Positions 8,701 to 17,954 of a DNA stretch of 64,000 nucleotides are shown here, piece by piece. The notes beneath the pieces are model-generated. The model made no database searches and was not told the DNA's origin. It worked only from the letters and a program-made list of their open reading frames with translations. Both the position numbers and the translations under genes were made by a program. Every line of letters begins with the position of its first letter. The first letter of the stretch is position 1. This DNA comes from Nocardiopsis ganjiahuensis DSM 45031 (GTDB taxonomy: Bacteria; Actinomycetota; Actinomycetes; Streptosporangiales; Streptosporangiaceae), in assembly GCF_000341085.1 (NCBI RefSeq), contig NZ_ANBA01000020.1, positions 62,001-126,000 of the forward strand, in the 5' to 3' direction.

Positions 8701-11190
8701 GGGGTGGTGGATGGACCAGATGGACCCCTCGGTCGCCCCGCCGAGGCTGAACAGGGAGAGGTCCGGCAGGTGGGAGCGCACCCGCTCGGGGAGGGTGAGC
8801 GGGATCCAGTCACCGGAGAGCATCGCCAGCCGCAGCGAGGCGGGTGCCGCCGAGGGTGCGGCGGTGAGGTAGTCGGCGAGCATCCCCATCTGGGCGGGAA
8901 CGGAGTTCCACAGGGTCACCCCGTGTTCGGTGACCAGCTCCGCCCAGTGGGAGGGGTCTCCGCGCCTCTCGGGGGCGGGCAGGACCACCGCGCCGCCTTC
9001 GGCCAGGGGCCCGAACAGGTCGTAGACGGACAGGTCGAAGCCGAGCGCGGCCAGTCCCAGGACCCGGTCCCGGTCGGTGACCCCGAACCTGAGGTTGACG
9101 TCCTCGATGGTGTTCAGGGCGGATCTGTGGCTGATCATCACCCCCTTGGGGGTGCCGGTGGAGCCGGAGGTGTAGATGACGTAGGCCAGGTCGTCGGGGC
9201 TCACCGGCCGGGGCGGGACCCGGGGCGGGACGGCCTCGGCGGGGACGGTGTCCACCTCGACGGTCCGGACGTGTTCGTCCTGGTTGCCGGCCTGTCCCAG
9301 CCAGGACTGGGTGAGCACGTACCCCACCGCGGCGTCCCGCAGGACGGCCTCGCGCCGGGCGGCGGGCTGGGTGGTGTCCACCGGAACGTAGGCCGCGCCC
9401 AGCACCAGGGCCGCGTAGGCGGCGACGACCTGTTCGACGCCCTTGTCCATCACGATGGCGACCCGGTCCCCCGGCGCGCAGCCCTCGGAGCGCAGCGCAC
9501 CGGCCACGCCCCACACGCGCGACCACAGGTCGCCGTGGGAGACCGTGCCGTCGGCGGAGATGACGGCGGGGGCCTCGGGGGCCCGCAGCGCCGCGGCGAG
9601 GGGGCGTTCGTACAGCAGTGCGTCGGGCAGGGGCGCCTCGGTGGCGTTGGCCCGGGCGCGGGTGCGCGCCTGGTGTTCGGGGAGCGCCACCGGGGCCTCC
9701 TCGTCCCAGGTCCCGCCGCTCAGGGCCAGCCGGGTCAGCAGCTCGGTGTAGGCGCCGAAGGCGTCGGGGGCCAGGCCCGGGGGCAGCACGCCCTCGCGTA
9801 CGTCCCACCGCACCGCCAGGGAGTCACCCGCGCGGGAGACCTGGCAGTCCAGCCACACCTGGGGGGTCTGGGACAGCCCGTGCACCTCGCGGTCGGCCCA
9901 GGACCCGGCGGAGGCCTCCGCCTCGGTGCCGATCGCTCCGGTGAAGACCACCGGCATGAGCACGGCGTTCTCCCCGCGGCGGCGGGAGAGTTCGGCCAGC
10001 ACCTCGTTGCCCGTGTACAGGACGTGTTCGAGGTCCTCCGCCATGCGGGCCTGCCGCGTGCGCGCCCTCTCGGCGAAGGTCCCGCCGTCCTCGGCGCGCA
10101 CGGCCAGCAGCGTCAGGGAGGTGAAGTCGCCGACCAGACGGTCGGTGTCCGGGTGGAGCGGCAGACGCTGGGAGACGGGGAGGTTGAGGGTGAAGTCGGG
10201 CTTGCGGGACCACAGGGACAGGACCTCGGCGTAGGCGGCGAGGGCCACCGAGGAGGGGCTCAGCCCGTGCTCGGCGGCGCGTTCGCGCAGGGCGTCCCAG
10301 ATCCGCGGGGGCAGGGTGGCCGACAGGCGGGTGAACCGGCCCGAGGTGTCGGTCGCGTTCTCCGCCCGGGGCAGTTCGGGGGCCGGGGGGAGGTCGTCGA
10401 TCCGTCCCGCCCAGTAGGCGCGGTCCCGCAGGTAACTGGCTCCCCCGTGCAGGGACCGGCGGGCGACGACGTAGTCGCGGAAGGTCGCCTCCAGGGCGGG
10501 CAGGAGGTGCTCGGGGTCCTCGTACAGGGCCGCGAGCTCCTCCAGCAGGAGCCGGACGCTGGCGTAGTCGACGGCGAGCAGGTCGGCGGACAGGTGCAGC
10601 CGTGCGCCGCGGTTCCCACGGGTCAGGTGGAGGCGGACCAGCGGCCAGGACGAGGGGTCGGGCACCAGGTCGCGCATGCGTTCACGGGCGCGGGCCGCGT
10701 GCAGGCCGACGTCGGCGTCACCGATCTCGGTGACGGTCAGCGACTCCCCCGGCGCCTCGGGCAGGACCTTCTGGTGCCCCTCGGAGAGAACCACCGCCCG
10801 GAGCATGTCGTGCCGGTCGAGCAGGGCGGCCCAGGCCTGTCGCAGACGGTCGGGGTCGAGGTCGTCGAAGTCCATTTCCACATACGCGTGGCAGGCCACG
10901 CCGCCGTAGTCGTAGGCGGAGCCGCGGCCGATCAGGTAGGCGGTCTGCACGTCGGTCAGGGGGAAGGGCTCGTGGCGGGCGCCCGGGTCGGGGACCAGGC
11001 CCGGTTCGGACTCGGCCTCCAGGAGGGCGAGGACCTCGTCCCGGTGGTCCCGCAGCAGCGCGCGGTGTGCGTCGGTGAGGGCGTTCCGGGGCGCGCGGAA
11101 GTGGATGCGCCCCTCTGCCGACCAGAGCTGGACACCGCGGGAACGCAGCTCCTCGAGCAGTTCGGGCAGGGTGGCGGAGGTGGTGTGCAC
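5713..11190 (-). CDS. NRPS: TubC docking-Cy-A(Cys)-MT-PCP-TE (PchF-like)
   Basis: 1825 residues. Order: TubC-like docking domain (1-60), heterocyclization domain (about 75-510; FPLTDVQTAYLIGR, D-x4-D-x2-S as DLLAVDYAS), adenylation domain (from about 540; YTSGSTGTPKG) with code DLYNLSLIWK read from its core motifs, which is the cysteine code. A methyltransferase is inserted before A10 (about 975-1370; VLEIGAGVGGTTEEV), then the A10 lysine motif LTANGKVDRAAL, carrier protein (GGDSLL, about 1457) and thioesterase (about 1540-1825; nucleophile elbow GYCLGG, histidine in PGDHFSLL). It should add, cyclise and probably N-methylate the last cysteine and release the product. The nucleophile is Cys1604, not Ser. 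GTG start with GGGAGAA ribosome site, 79 bases after the first NRPS. Confidence 0.95.
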   Translation of the reverse strand: MHTTSATLPELLEELRSRGVQLWSAEGRIHFRAPRNALTDAHRALLRDHRDEVLALLEAESEPGLVPDPGARHEPFPLTDVQTAYLIGRGSAYDYGGVACHAYVEMDFDDLDPDRLRQAWAALLDRHDMLRAVVLSEGHQKVLPEAPGESLTVTEIGDADVGLHAARARERMRDLVPDPSSWPLVRLHLTRGNRGARLHLSADLLAVDYASVRLLLEELAALYEDPEHLLPALEATFRDYVVARRSLHGGASYLRDRAYWAGRIDDLPPAPELPRAENATDTSGRFTRLSATLPPRIWDALRERAAEHGLSPSSVALAAYAEVLSLWSRKPDFTLNLPVSQRLPLHPDTDRLVGDFTSLTLLAVRAEDGGTFAERARTRQARMAEDLEHVLYTGNEVLAELSRRRGENAVLMPVVFTGAIGTEAEASAGSWADREVHGLSQTPQVWLDCQVSRAGDSLAVRWDVREGVLPPGLAPDAFGAYTELLTRLALSGGTWDEEAPVALPEHQARTRARANATEAPLPDALLYERPLAAALRAPEAPAVISADGTVSHGDLWSRVWGVAGALRSEGCAPGDRVAIVMDKGVEQVVAAYAALVLGAAYVPVDTTQPAARREAVLRDAAVGYVLTQSWLGQAGNQDEHVRTVEVDTVPAEAVPPRVPPRPVSPDDLAYVIYTSGSTGTPKGVMISHRSALNTIEDVNLRFGVTDRDRVLGLAALGFDLSVYDLFGPLAEGGAVVLPAPERRGDPSHWAELVTEHGVTLWNSVPAQMGMLADYLTAAPSAAPASLRLAMLSGDWIPLTLPERVRSHLPDLSLFSLGGATEGSIWSIHHPIGEPDPAWPSVPYGRPLANQTFHVLDGHMRARPDWVPGELHIGGAGVAMGYLGDEARTAERFVRHPHTGERLYRTGDLGRYHPDGDIEFLGREDDQVKIRGHRVELAEIESALLSHPAVDAAAVLAVGGREERRLVAFAEPARHSLAQYGSTDEGMAGSAARAVESATAELDRDALESFLEAMRSTALGALTRTLTEAGLFHGGGHTADEVVAALDADRRHHRLVRRWLDALCEAGRLRRDGDRFDGLTPVSAQEQSRAWTRLNELERSVDYGTEVLEYMRTCSDRLPELLRGDLDVRSLLFPGSGTDTAAGAYRDNLAIRHLNSATAAALAEAASTRTSDRPLRVLEIGAGVGGTTEEVVRALAGHDVEYLFTDVSPFFVNEARERFADFPWVRFGLFDLNRPLADQGHAPNSFDAVVAANVLHNAVDADAALARIREVLAPAGHLLFIETTLERDPALLVSMEFLEGLDGGHRDARTERDQTFLTRDQWATALESAGATEPLVLPTAGDRLTGTGQSLYLTRLKTDRVPVTADELARHTAERLPEYMVPGQWGLPDSLPLTANGKVDRAALVRSLPDEESGTDTAAVTAEPRDDLERALCALWADLLERTAVGRDDDFFDLGGDSLLVARMVGRLGEAVPDVGDIEWEVVLRHMLRTPTVAGLASYLRDLSGQVAAAEPGRADPYVPLNGPGGGVVTALVHAGTGTLIPYRSLITEIRRRSHGESTLVGLELPDIPAFLSADPATVIKGWAADYARALLDRGGDRFHVVGYCLGGLIATEVARTLTEAGAEVASLTAISTHRPPFRLDDELISEYAFAVMMGIDPVAVGFPADENRVSAASDLLLADTPGLLPDGAIARLTGEYADVAACFQALAQVPREVRIERMCAAVPPSAGTYTPEALTEMFHIFRQSVFAISRYEPEPYAGDVTFLRHGGAYPFPGNKESVIAYWERLVLGDLDVVEVPGDHFSLLGAPYAPGVLKHLEAVTGGDVAR

Positions 11191-11269
11191 GGTGGGTTCT
11201 CCCGATGGGGTGCTGGGGCGTGCGTGGGTGGGGGTCGGAGCGGCAGCCCGGTGGGGACCGGAGAGGGCG

Positions 11270-14200
11270 TCAGATCACCCCGGTCCGGACGTCGTCGCCG
11301 GTGTGCGCGCGGACCTGGTCGGCCAGGGACGCGAGAGTGGGGTCGGCGAGGAACGAGCGGACCGACAGTCGGTCGTCCACCCGTTGGCGCAGGAGGGTCA
11401 TCATGCGGACGGCCAGCAGGCTGGTCCCTCCCAGGACGAAGAAGTTGGCGTGCCGGTCGTCGACCGCCGCCTCGAGCAGGTCGCCCCACAGCTCCGCGAG
11501 CATCTTCTCGGCGGCGTCCGCGAGGGGCTCCCGGCCCTGTCCGTCCCGGTCGGCGGCCAGGGTTCCCAGCGCCGCGGTGTCGACTTTGCCGTTGGGGGTG
11601 AGGGGGAGCTCGTCCAGCACCGTCACGTGTCCGGGGACGGCGTGGCCGGGCAGGTGCCGGGCCAGGTGCCGGACGAGTTCGGCGGGGGTGGGGGCGTCCG
11701 TGCCGGAGGCGACGAAGGCCGCTGTCGTGCGGGCGCCCCGCTCACCGGGAGCCACCACGGCGGCACGGCTCACGTCCGGGTGCGCCTCCAGCGCGGCCTC
11801 GATCTCACCGAGTTCGAGCCGGTGCCCGCCGATCTTGACCTGGCGGTCGGTGCGGCCGAGGAACTCCAGGACCGTCCCGGGCCGGTAGCGTCCCCGGTCC
11901 CCGGTCCGGTACCAGCGTTCCCCCTCGTGGTCGACGAAGCGGTCCGCGGTGCGTTCGGGGTCCCCCCGGTAGCCGAGGGCCACCCCGGCGCCCCCGATCC
12001 ACAGCTCACCCGGCACCCAGTCGGGGCAGTCCCGCCCGTGGGGGTCCACCACGCGGTAGCGCTGGTTGCGCAGCGGGTAGCCGTAGGGCACCGAGGTCCA
12101 GCCGAGGGGCACGTGCCCGCCGTCGAACGCGTTGGACCAGATCGCCGCCTCGGTGGCACCGCCCAGGGCCACCAGGTGTGTGCCGACAGCGGCCCGGTTC
12201 AGGGCGGAGGCCAGGTCGGTTCCGACCCAGTCACCGGAAACCAGGGCCAGCCGCAGGTCCGGAGGGAACCCGTCCTTCCGGGAGGCCAGGACCAGCATGT
12301 CCAGGAGTGCGGGGACGGTGTTCCACACGGTCACCCCGTGGTCGGCGCACAGGGAGCGCCAGCGCTCCGCGTCACGTCGTTCCTCCTCGTCCGGCAGGAC
12401 GAGCGCGCCGCCCGCGCCCAGGAGCCCGAAGACGTCGTAGACCGACAGGTCGAAGTCCAGCGCGGACAGGGCCAGGACCCGGTCGCGGGGGCCGACGCGG
12501 TAGCGCTGGTTGATGTCCTCGACGGTGTTGAGGGCGGCGGTGTGGCTCACCTCGACGCCCTTGGGTTCACCGGTGGAGCCGGAGGTGAAGATCGTGTACG
12601 CCGCCTGTGCGGGGTCGGGGCGCACCGGGCTCTCGAGGGGCGCGGACTCCAGCAGGTCGGCCACGCTCGCCGACCGGGGGGCGCCGGTCCCGTCACCGAT
12701 CGCGAGGACCGTGCCCGCCGCCCGGTGCACGCGTACGCGCCGTAGCTCGGGCTGGCCCGCCCCGACGGGCACGTACACCGCTCCGGCCGCCAGGACGCCC
12801 AGGACCGCGCAGACCTGTTCCGGCCCCTTGGGCAGGCAGACCGCGACCGCGTCGCCGGGACGCACGCCGCGCTCGACCAGGCCGGCGGCGATCCTCAGGG
12901 CCCGGTCGGCGGTCTGGCCGTGGGTGAGGGTCTCCTGGTCGGTGATGAGGGCGGGCGCGTCCGGGCGTCGGGGGGCGCCGCCGAAGAAGGCGTCCTGCAG
13001 CAGCCCTTCGGGCGGGTCTCCCCCGGGCCGGCCGGCGCTCGCCCTGGAGCGGCTCTGCCCCTGGGGCAGCAGGCGGGACACCGCACGTCCCCAGGCCTGT
13101 TCACCGTCACGGGCCAGGGTGCTCAGGAGTTCCAGGTAGGCGGCGAACATGGCGTCCAGCACGCCGGGGCGGAAGAGCTCCTCGACCGCGTCCCAGGAGA
13201 CCTCCAGGCTCCCGCCGCTCTCCATGACCTGGTTGTCCAGGTGGACCTGCGGCGACTGCGACAGCCCCCAGACCCTGCGGGGGAACTCGGGGGACCGGTC
13301 CATGGACACGCCCGTGCCCACTCCCAGGGATCCGGTGAACACCACCGGGATCCCCGGTTGGGCGGTTCCGGTGCGCCGCGCGAGTTCGCGCAGGACCCAT
13401 TCGGCCGAGGCCTCCCGGTGGTCCAGGTCCCGGCCCAGGAGGTGCTGGAGCGCGCGGGCCGCCTCGACCGGGTCCTCCCCGGGTTCGCGCCGGTAGGAGG
13501 CCAGCGAGAGGGAGGTGAAGTCCCCCAGGACCCGTTCGACGTGCGGATGCGCGTCCTGGCGGTTGAAGAGCGTGAGGGTCACGCTGAGGCCGGTCTGACC
13601 GCTCCAGGCGCTCAGCACCTCTCCGTAGCAGGCCAGGAGCAGGGCCGACGGGGTGATCCCCACCGTGCGCGCCAGCTCGGTGAGGGCGCTCCACTCCTGA
13701 GGCGCGAGGCGTCGCGAGCGCCGGGTGAAACGGGGCCGCTCGATCTCAGCGGGGTCCACGCGCAGAGGCAGGTCCGGCGCCGGAGGCAGCTCGGTGATCC
13801 GCTCCCGCCAGTAGTGGCGGGCACGCTCCTCCGCGCCGGGGTCGGTCCCGACCTGGGTGAGGTAGTCGCGGAACGTGACGTCCACGGGCTCCAGACGCGC
13901 GTCGGGTTCGCGGTAGAGCAGGTCCAGCTCGGTGTAGAGGGTCATGATGCTCAGCGCGTCCAGCACGAGGTAGTCCAGGCCCACTCCGAGCCGGACCCGT
14001 TCGACCCCCTCGCGGGTGTAGCGCAGGGCGCGGACGTCGAACAGGGGCCACCGGGTCGGGTCCAGGACCTGGTGGGCCATCGTGTCGCGGAAGGCCTCGA
14101 GCGCGGGCCCGGGGTCCCGCTGTTCGCGGGCGTCGGTCACAGGGATGCGCACGGGCGGGGCGCCGGGCAGGACCCGCTGGTTGCCGTCGCCGTCGAAGAC

Positions 14201-17200
14201 GGCTCTGAGCATGTCGTGCCGAACCACGAGGCGGTCGAGCGCGTGTTCCACGCGCCGGAGGTCGACGTCCTCACCGTCGAACTCGGTGTAGTGGTAGGTG
14301 CCGACCCCGCCCAGGGTGAAGTCGGGGCTGCGGCCGGTCAGGTAGGCCCGCTGGACCCCGGTGGCGGGGAACGGGTCGTAACGGGTGTCGGCGTCGTGGC
14401 GGACGCGCTGGTCGACGGCGGTCTCGCCGCGTTCGGTCAGGGTGGCGGCGAAGTCCTGGAGGACCGGGTGGGCGAACAGTCGCGACACGCGTGCCCCGGG
14501 GTGGCCCGCGCGCCGGAGGGCGGCCACCGCGCGGGTGGCCAGGAGCGAGTCGCCGCCCAGGGTGAAGAAGGAGTCCGTGCGGGCCGGTTCCGGTGCTTCC
14601 AGCAGCTCGGACCAGACCCGGGCGACCAGCGCCTCGGTCTCTCCCCGCGGGGGCTCGTGCCGCCCGGTGCCCCCGGAGAGGTGGTCCCGCAGGTGCCGGG
14701 TGACGGCGGCGCGGTCGGGTTTGCCGTTCGGGCTCAGGGGGAGTTCGGGGAGCTCCAGCACCGGATCGGGGACCATGGCCTGGGGCAGCAGGGTGTGGGT
14801 GTGCTTGGCGGCGGCGTCGGCCGTACCGTTCCTGAGGGCCTCTCGCGGGACGACCACGGCGGCCAGCCGGGGCGCGGGGCTCTCGAGTACGACGGCCACC
14901 GCCGCGGACACGTCGGGGTGCGCGGTCAGGGCGGCCTCGACCTCGCCGGTCTCCACCCGCACACCGTTCACCTTCACCTGGTGGTCGTTCCGTCCCAGGA
15001 ACTCCAGGGAACCGTCGGGGGTGTGGCGGGCCAGGTCCCCGGTGCGGTACCAGCGCTGACCGCGGCTGGTGACGAAGCGTTCGGCGGTCAGCTCGGGGGC
15101 GCCCCGGTACCCGCGTGCGAGTCCGGCGCCCGCGACCCACAGCTCTCCCGGGACCAGGTCGGGCCGGTCGCGTCCCAGGGCGTCCACCACACGGCAGGAG
15201 ACGCCGGGCAGGGGGCGCCCCCAGGGCACGCAGGACCAGGAGGGGTCGGCCTCGTCCACCTCCAGCAGGGTGGAGTGGACGGCGGCCTCGGTCATGCCGC
15301 CCAGGGCGAGGAAACGGCACTCGGGCGCCTGGGCCCTGAGCCGCCCCGCGAGGGCGGGCGCGATCCGGTCGCCTCCCAGCAGCACGGCCCGCAGGGGCGG
15401 CATCGGCGCCGTACCGGATTCCACCGCTGACAGGAGCATGTCGAGGAAGGCGGGGACGCAGTTGAGCACGGTCACCGCGGTGTCCGAGGCGGTGCGGGCC
15501 CAGCGGTCCGCGTCACGGCGGTCGCCCGACTCGACCAGTACCGCCGCCCCGCCCACGGACAGGGGGGCGAACAGGTCGAACACGGACATGTCGAAGTCGT
15601 ACTCGGCCAGGCAGAGCGTCCGGTCCGCTCCGCCCGCGCCCAGGGCGGTGGTGAGCACGTCGACGGTGTGGGCGGCGGAGCGGTGTTCGACCTCCACCCC
15701 CTTGGGGTCTCCGGTGGAACCGGAGGTGAACAGCACATAGGCCACGGAGTCCGGTGACGCGTTCCGCCCGGTGGCCGGGGCCAGGCCCCGGGTCTGTTCG
15801 ACGGTGAGGACGCCCGCCTCGGAGCCGGGCCTCAGGTCCGGGGTGTCGGTGAGCACCAGTTCGGGTGCGCCGAGCGCCAGGATCCGCTCGCGCCGCGCCG
15901 CGGGTTGGGCCGGGCTCACCGGAAGGTAGGCGCAGCCGGCGGCGAGCACGCCCAGGATCGCGGCGACCTGGTCCGCGCCCCGCGGCAGGTGCACGGCGAC
16001 GGTCGCTCCGGCCGGCACCCTGGCCTGGACGCCCGCGGCCACGCGCAGGGCGCGGTCGGCCAGGTCCCCGTAGGTGAGCGCCTCCCCGGCGGCCGGCACC
16101 AGGGCGATGTCCCCGGGGTGGGCGCGGGCGTGGGCGAAGAAGGAGGCGTGGAGCGGTCGCGGGGCGGGCTCGGGCAGATCGAGTGCGGTCGCGGCCCGGG
16201 CGCGCACCTGCGCGGCCGAGGGGACGGGCTCGAAGCGGCTCTCCCAGGCCCGCGGATCGTCCACCAGGCTTTCGACCAGGTTCCGGTAACAGTCGAAGGC
16301 CGCCTCCATGGTGCCGGGCTCGAAGGCCCGGGCGCGCAGGTCCCAGTTGAGCAGCAGGCCGTCGTCGAGCTCGGTGACCTGCGCGTCCAGCAGGACCTGG
16401 GGTCCCTGGGAGATGATCCAGGAGGGGCGGCCGAAGCACTCCTGGACGTTGTCGGTGAACAGGGGGCCCAGCCCGATGGCGCTGGTGTAGACCACGGGCG
16501 CGAGGACCGGGGTCCCGCCGTTGCGGCGGGTCAGGTCCCGGAGGACCTCCACTCCCCCGTAGGCGCCGTGGTCGACGGCGCGGTGCAGGTCGCCCTGGAG
16601 GGTGCGGGCGCGTTCGGCGAAGGGCACCGGGGTGGTGGTGTCCACGCCCAGCAGTACGGAGCTGCTGAAGTCGCCGACGAGCCGGTCGACCTGCGGGTGC
16701 AGCGGCGCGCGGTCGAAGAGCGGCAGGTTGAGGCTGAAACCCGGGTCGGCGTTCCAGGCGCCGAGCACCTCGGCGAAGGCCGTGGCCAGGGCGGCCGCGG
16801 GGGTGACCCCGAAGTCACGGGCCCGTCGCTCGAACGCTCGCGCGCGCTCCGGGGTGAGCCTGTGGTGCAGCCGGGTGGAACGGGTGACGGGGTCCGTGGG
16901 GCGGGCCGGTGCCTCGGCCTCCGGGCGGACGGGCAGGGCGGGCGGGGGCGGGATCTCCGCCAGGCGCGTCCGCCACCAGTCGCGGGCCCGCTCGCGTGGT
17001 CCGCTCCCGCGCTCCCGCCGGTCGGCGAGGTAGTCGGCGAAGCCGTACTCCAGGGGCGGGGCGTCCTCTCCGAGGTAGGCGCCGCGCAGGTCCTCCAGGA
17101 GCACGCGCAGGCTGAGCGCGTCCGCGACGATCATGTCCAGGTCCACGTGCAGGCGGGTGGCACCGCCGGGGAGCAGGCTCAGGGCGATGTCCAGGACCTC

Positions 17201-17830
17201 GCCGGCCGCGACGTCCATGCGCCGGTGGGTGGCCTCCTCCCTGATGGTCTCCAGGGCCTGTCCCACCTCGTCGGCGGTCGCCTCGCGCAGGTCCCGCACG
17301 GTGACCGCCGGCTGGGCTCCGGCGGGTTCGACGCGCTGGAGCCCGTCGTCGTCGAAGCGGGCCCTGAGCATGGGGTGGCGCTCCACCACGGCGCGCAGTG
17401 CCCGGGCCAGACGGTCGGGGTCGACCCCGGCGCCGTCGAACTCGGTGTAGAAGTGGGCCGCCACGGCACCGAGGGGCTGGTCGTCCTGTCGGCCGATCCA
17501 GTAGGCGTGCTGCATGGTCGCCAGGGGGAACGGCTCCCCTTCGGCCCGGTGCCGGACGGTCTCCGGTCCGGCGGCGAGGGGGACCGCGACCGCGTCGCGG
17601 AGCAGCGCGCTCCAGGCGGCGACCGTGGGCACGGCCGCCAGGTCCTCGAAGGTGACGTCGAAGCCCTTCTCCCTCCAGGCGCCTGAGAGCCGGATCATCC
17701 CGAGCGAGTCGAGTCCGTGCTCGAAGAGGTCGTCGGTGTCGGTGAAAGCCCTGGTCCCGAGTACCTCGGCCACCTGTTCGCGAACGGTCTCGATCATCGG
17801 TCCGGCTTCGTCTGTCACTGAGCCGCGCAC
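11270..17830 (-). CDS. NRPS: ArCP-Cy-A(Thr/Ser-like)-PCP-Cy-A(Cys)-PCP
   Basis: 2186 residues. Order: aryl carrier protein (about 12-85; phosphopantetheine serine in GLDSLGM, Ser42), Cy1 (about 100-530; D-x4-D-x2-S as DMIVADALS), A1 (FTSGSTGDPKG near 700), PCP1 (GGDSLL near 1094), Cy2 (about 1150-1570; DYLVLDALS), A2 (FTSGSTGEPKG near 1752), PCP2 (GGTSLL near 2136). The A2 code reads DLYNLSLIWK, a perfect cysteine code. The A1 code reads DMFNLGLVHK, closer to threonine (DFWNIGMVHK) than to cysteine. The enzyme should load a catecholate, build an oxazoline (or methyloxazoline) and then a thiazoline. Start: GTG at 17830, or GTG at 17818 which has GGGGG about 12 bases upstream. A Zur-type box lies 33 bases before the start. 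Confidence 0.95.
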   Translation of the reverse strand: MRGSVTDEAGPMIETVREQVAEVLGTRAFTDTDDLFEHGLDSLGMIRLSGAWREKGFDVTFEDLAAVPTVAAWSALLRDAVAVPLAAGPETVRHRAEGEPFPLATMQHAYWIGRQDDQPLGAVAAHFYTEFDGAGVDPDRLARALRAVVERHPMLRARFDDDGLQRVEPAGAQPAVTVRDLREATADEVGQALETIREEATHRRMDVAAGEVLDIALSLLPGGATRLHVDLDMIVADALSLRVLLEDLRGAYLGEDAPPLEYGFADYLADRRERGSGPRERARDWWRTRLAEIPPPPALPVRPEAEAPARPTDPVTRSTRLHHRLTPERARAFERRARDFGVTPAAALATAFAEVLGAWNADPGFSLNLPLFDRAPLHPQVDRLVGDFSSSVLLGVDTTTPVPFAERARTLQGDLHRAVDHGAYGGVEVLRDLTRRNGGTPVLAPVVYTSAIGLGPLFTDNVQECFGRPSWIISQGPQVLLDAQVTELDDGLLLNWDLRARAFEPGTMEAAFDCYRNLVESLVDDPRAWESRFEPVPSAAQVRARAATALDLPEPAPRPLHASFFAHARAHPGDIALVPAAGEALTYGDLADRALRVAAGVQARVPAGATVAVHLPRGADQVAAILGVLAAGCAYLPVSPAQPAARRERILALGAPELVLTDTPDLRPGSEAGVLTVEQTRGLAPATGRNASPDSVAYVLFTSGSTGDPKGVEVEHRSAAHTVDVLTTALGAGGADRTLCLAEYDFDMSVFDLFAPLSVGGAAVLVESGDRRDADRWARTASDTAVTVLNCVPAFLDMLLSAVESGTAPMPPLRAVLLGGDRIAPALAGRLRAQAPECRFLALGGMTEAAVHSTLLEVDEADPSWSCVPWGRPLPGVSCRVVDALGRDRPDLVPGELWVAGAGLARGYRGAPELTAERFVTSRGQRWYRTGDLARHTPDGSLEFLGRNDHQVKVNGVRVETGEVEAALTAHPDVSAAVAVVLESPAPRLAAVVVPREALRNGTADAAAKHTHTLLPQAMVPDPVLELPELPLSPNGKPDRAAVTRHLRDHLSGGTGRHEPPRGETEALVARVWSELLEAPEPARTDSFFTLGGDSLLATRAVAALRRAGHPGARVSRLFAHPVLQDFAATLTERGETAVDQRVRHDADTRYDPFPATGVQRAYLTGRSPDFTLGGVGTYHYTEFDGEDVDLRRVEHALDRLVVRHDMLRAVFDGDGNQRVLPGAPPVRIPVTDAREQRDPGPALEAFRDTMAHQVLDPTRWPLFDVRALRYTREGVERVRLGVGLDYLVLDALSIMTLYTELDLLYREPDARLEPVDVTFRDYLTQVGTDPGAEERARHYWRERITELPPAPDLPLRVDPAEIERPRFTRRSRRLAPQEWSALTELARTVGITPSALLLACYGEVLSAWSGQTGLSVTLTLFNRQDAHPHVERVLGDFTSLSLASYRREPGEDPVEAARALQHLLGRDLDHREASAEWVLRELARRTGTAQPGIPVVFTGSLGVGTGVSMDRSPEFPRRVWGLSQSPQVHLDNQVMESGGSLEVSWDAVEELFRPGVLDAMFAAYLELLSTLARDGEQAWGRAVSRLLPQGQSRSRASAGRPGGDPPEGLLQDAFFGGAPRRPDAPALITDQETLTHGQTADRALRIAAGLVERGVRPGDAVAVCLPKGPEQVCAVLGVLAAGAVYVPVGAGQPELRRVRVHRAAGTVLAIGDGTGAPRSASVADLLESAPLESPVRPDPAQAAYTIFTSGSTGEPKGVEVSHTAALNTVEDINQRYRVGPRDRVLALSALDFDLSVYDVFGLLGAGGALVLPDEEERRDAERWRSLCADHGVTVWNTVPALLDMLVLASRKDGFPPDLRLALVSGDWVGTDLASALNRAAVGTHLVALGGATEAAIWSNAFDGGHVPLGWTSVPYGYPLRNQRYRVVDPHGRDCPDWVPGELWIGGAGVALGYRGDPERTADRFVDHEGERWYRTGDRGRYRPGTVLEFLGRTDRQVKIGGHRLELGEIEAALEAHPDVSRAAVVAPGERGARTTAAFVASGTDAPTPAELVRHLARHLPGHAVPGHVTVLDELPLTPNGKVDTAALGTLAADRDGQGREPLADAAEKMLAELWGDLLEAAVDDRHANFFVLGGTSLLAVRMMTLLRQRVDDRLSVRSFLADPTLASLADQVRAHTGDDVRTGVI

Positions 17831-17862
17831 CCCCTGTGGTCACATTGGACCCGACAAGCAAT

Positions 17863-17881
17863 AATGAAAACCGTTTTCATT
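17863..17881. promoter_or_regulatory. Zur-type operator, NRPS/AMP-ligase divergent promoter
   Basis: AATGAAAACcGTTTTCATT is a perfect 19-bp inverted repeat around C17872. Its core TGAAAAC-C-GTTTTCA matches the actinobacterial Zur consensus (TGAAAATGATTTTCA type). It sits between the NRPS start (17830, leftward) and the ligase start (17955, rightward) and overlaps the likely -35 region of the rightward promoter, whose -10 may be TATAGC at about 17896. One operator could repress both arms of the pathway when zinc is plentiful. Confidence 0.85.
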
Positions 17882-17954
17882 GCCGGTATGTCCATGTATA
17901 GCACCGGCGGGAGTACGGGGTCGACCCCGGATCCCGCAGAATCCGGAGGGATCG

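Noticed and set aside
5749..11601. Plus-strand open frame of 1950 codons opposite the second NRPS
   Set aside because: It is the mirror of the NRPS reading frame in GC-rich DNA; the opposite strand shows full NRPS motifs and this frame is Gly/Gln/Val-rich with no domain.
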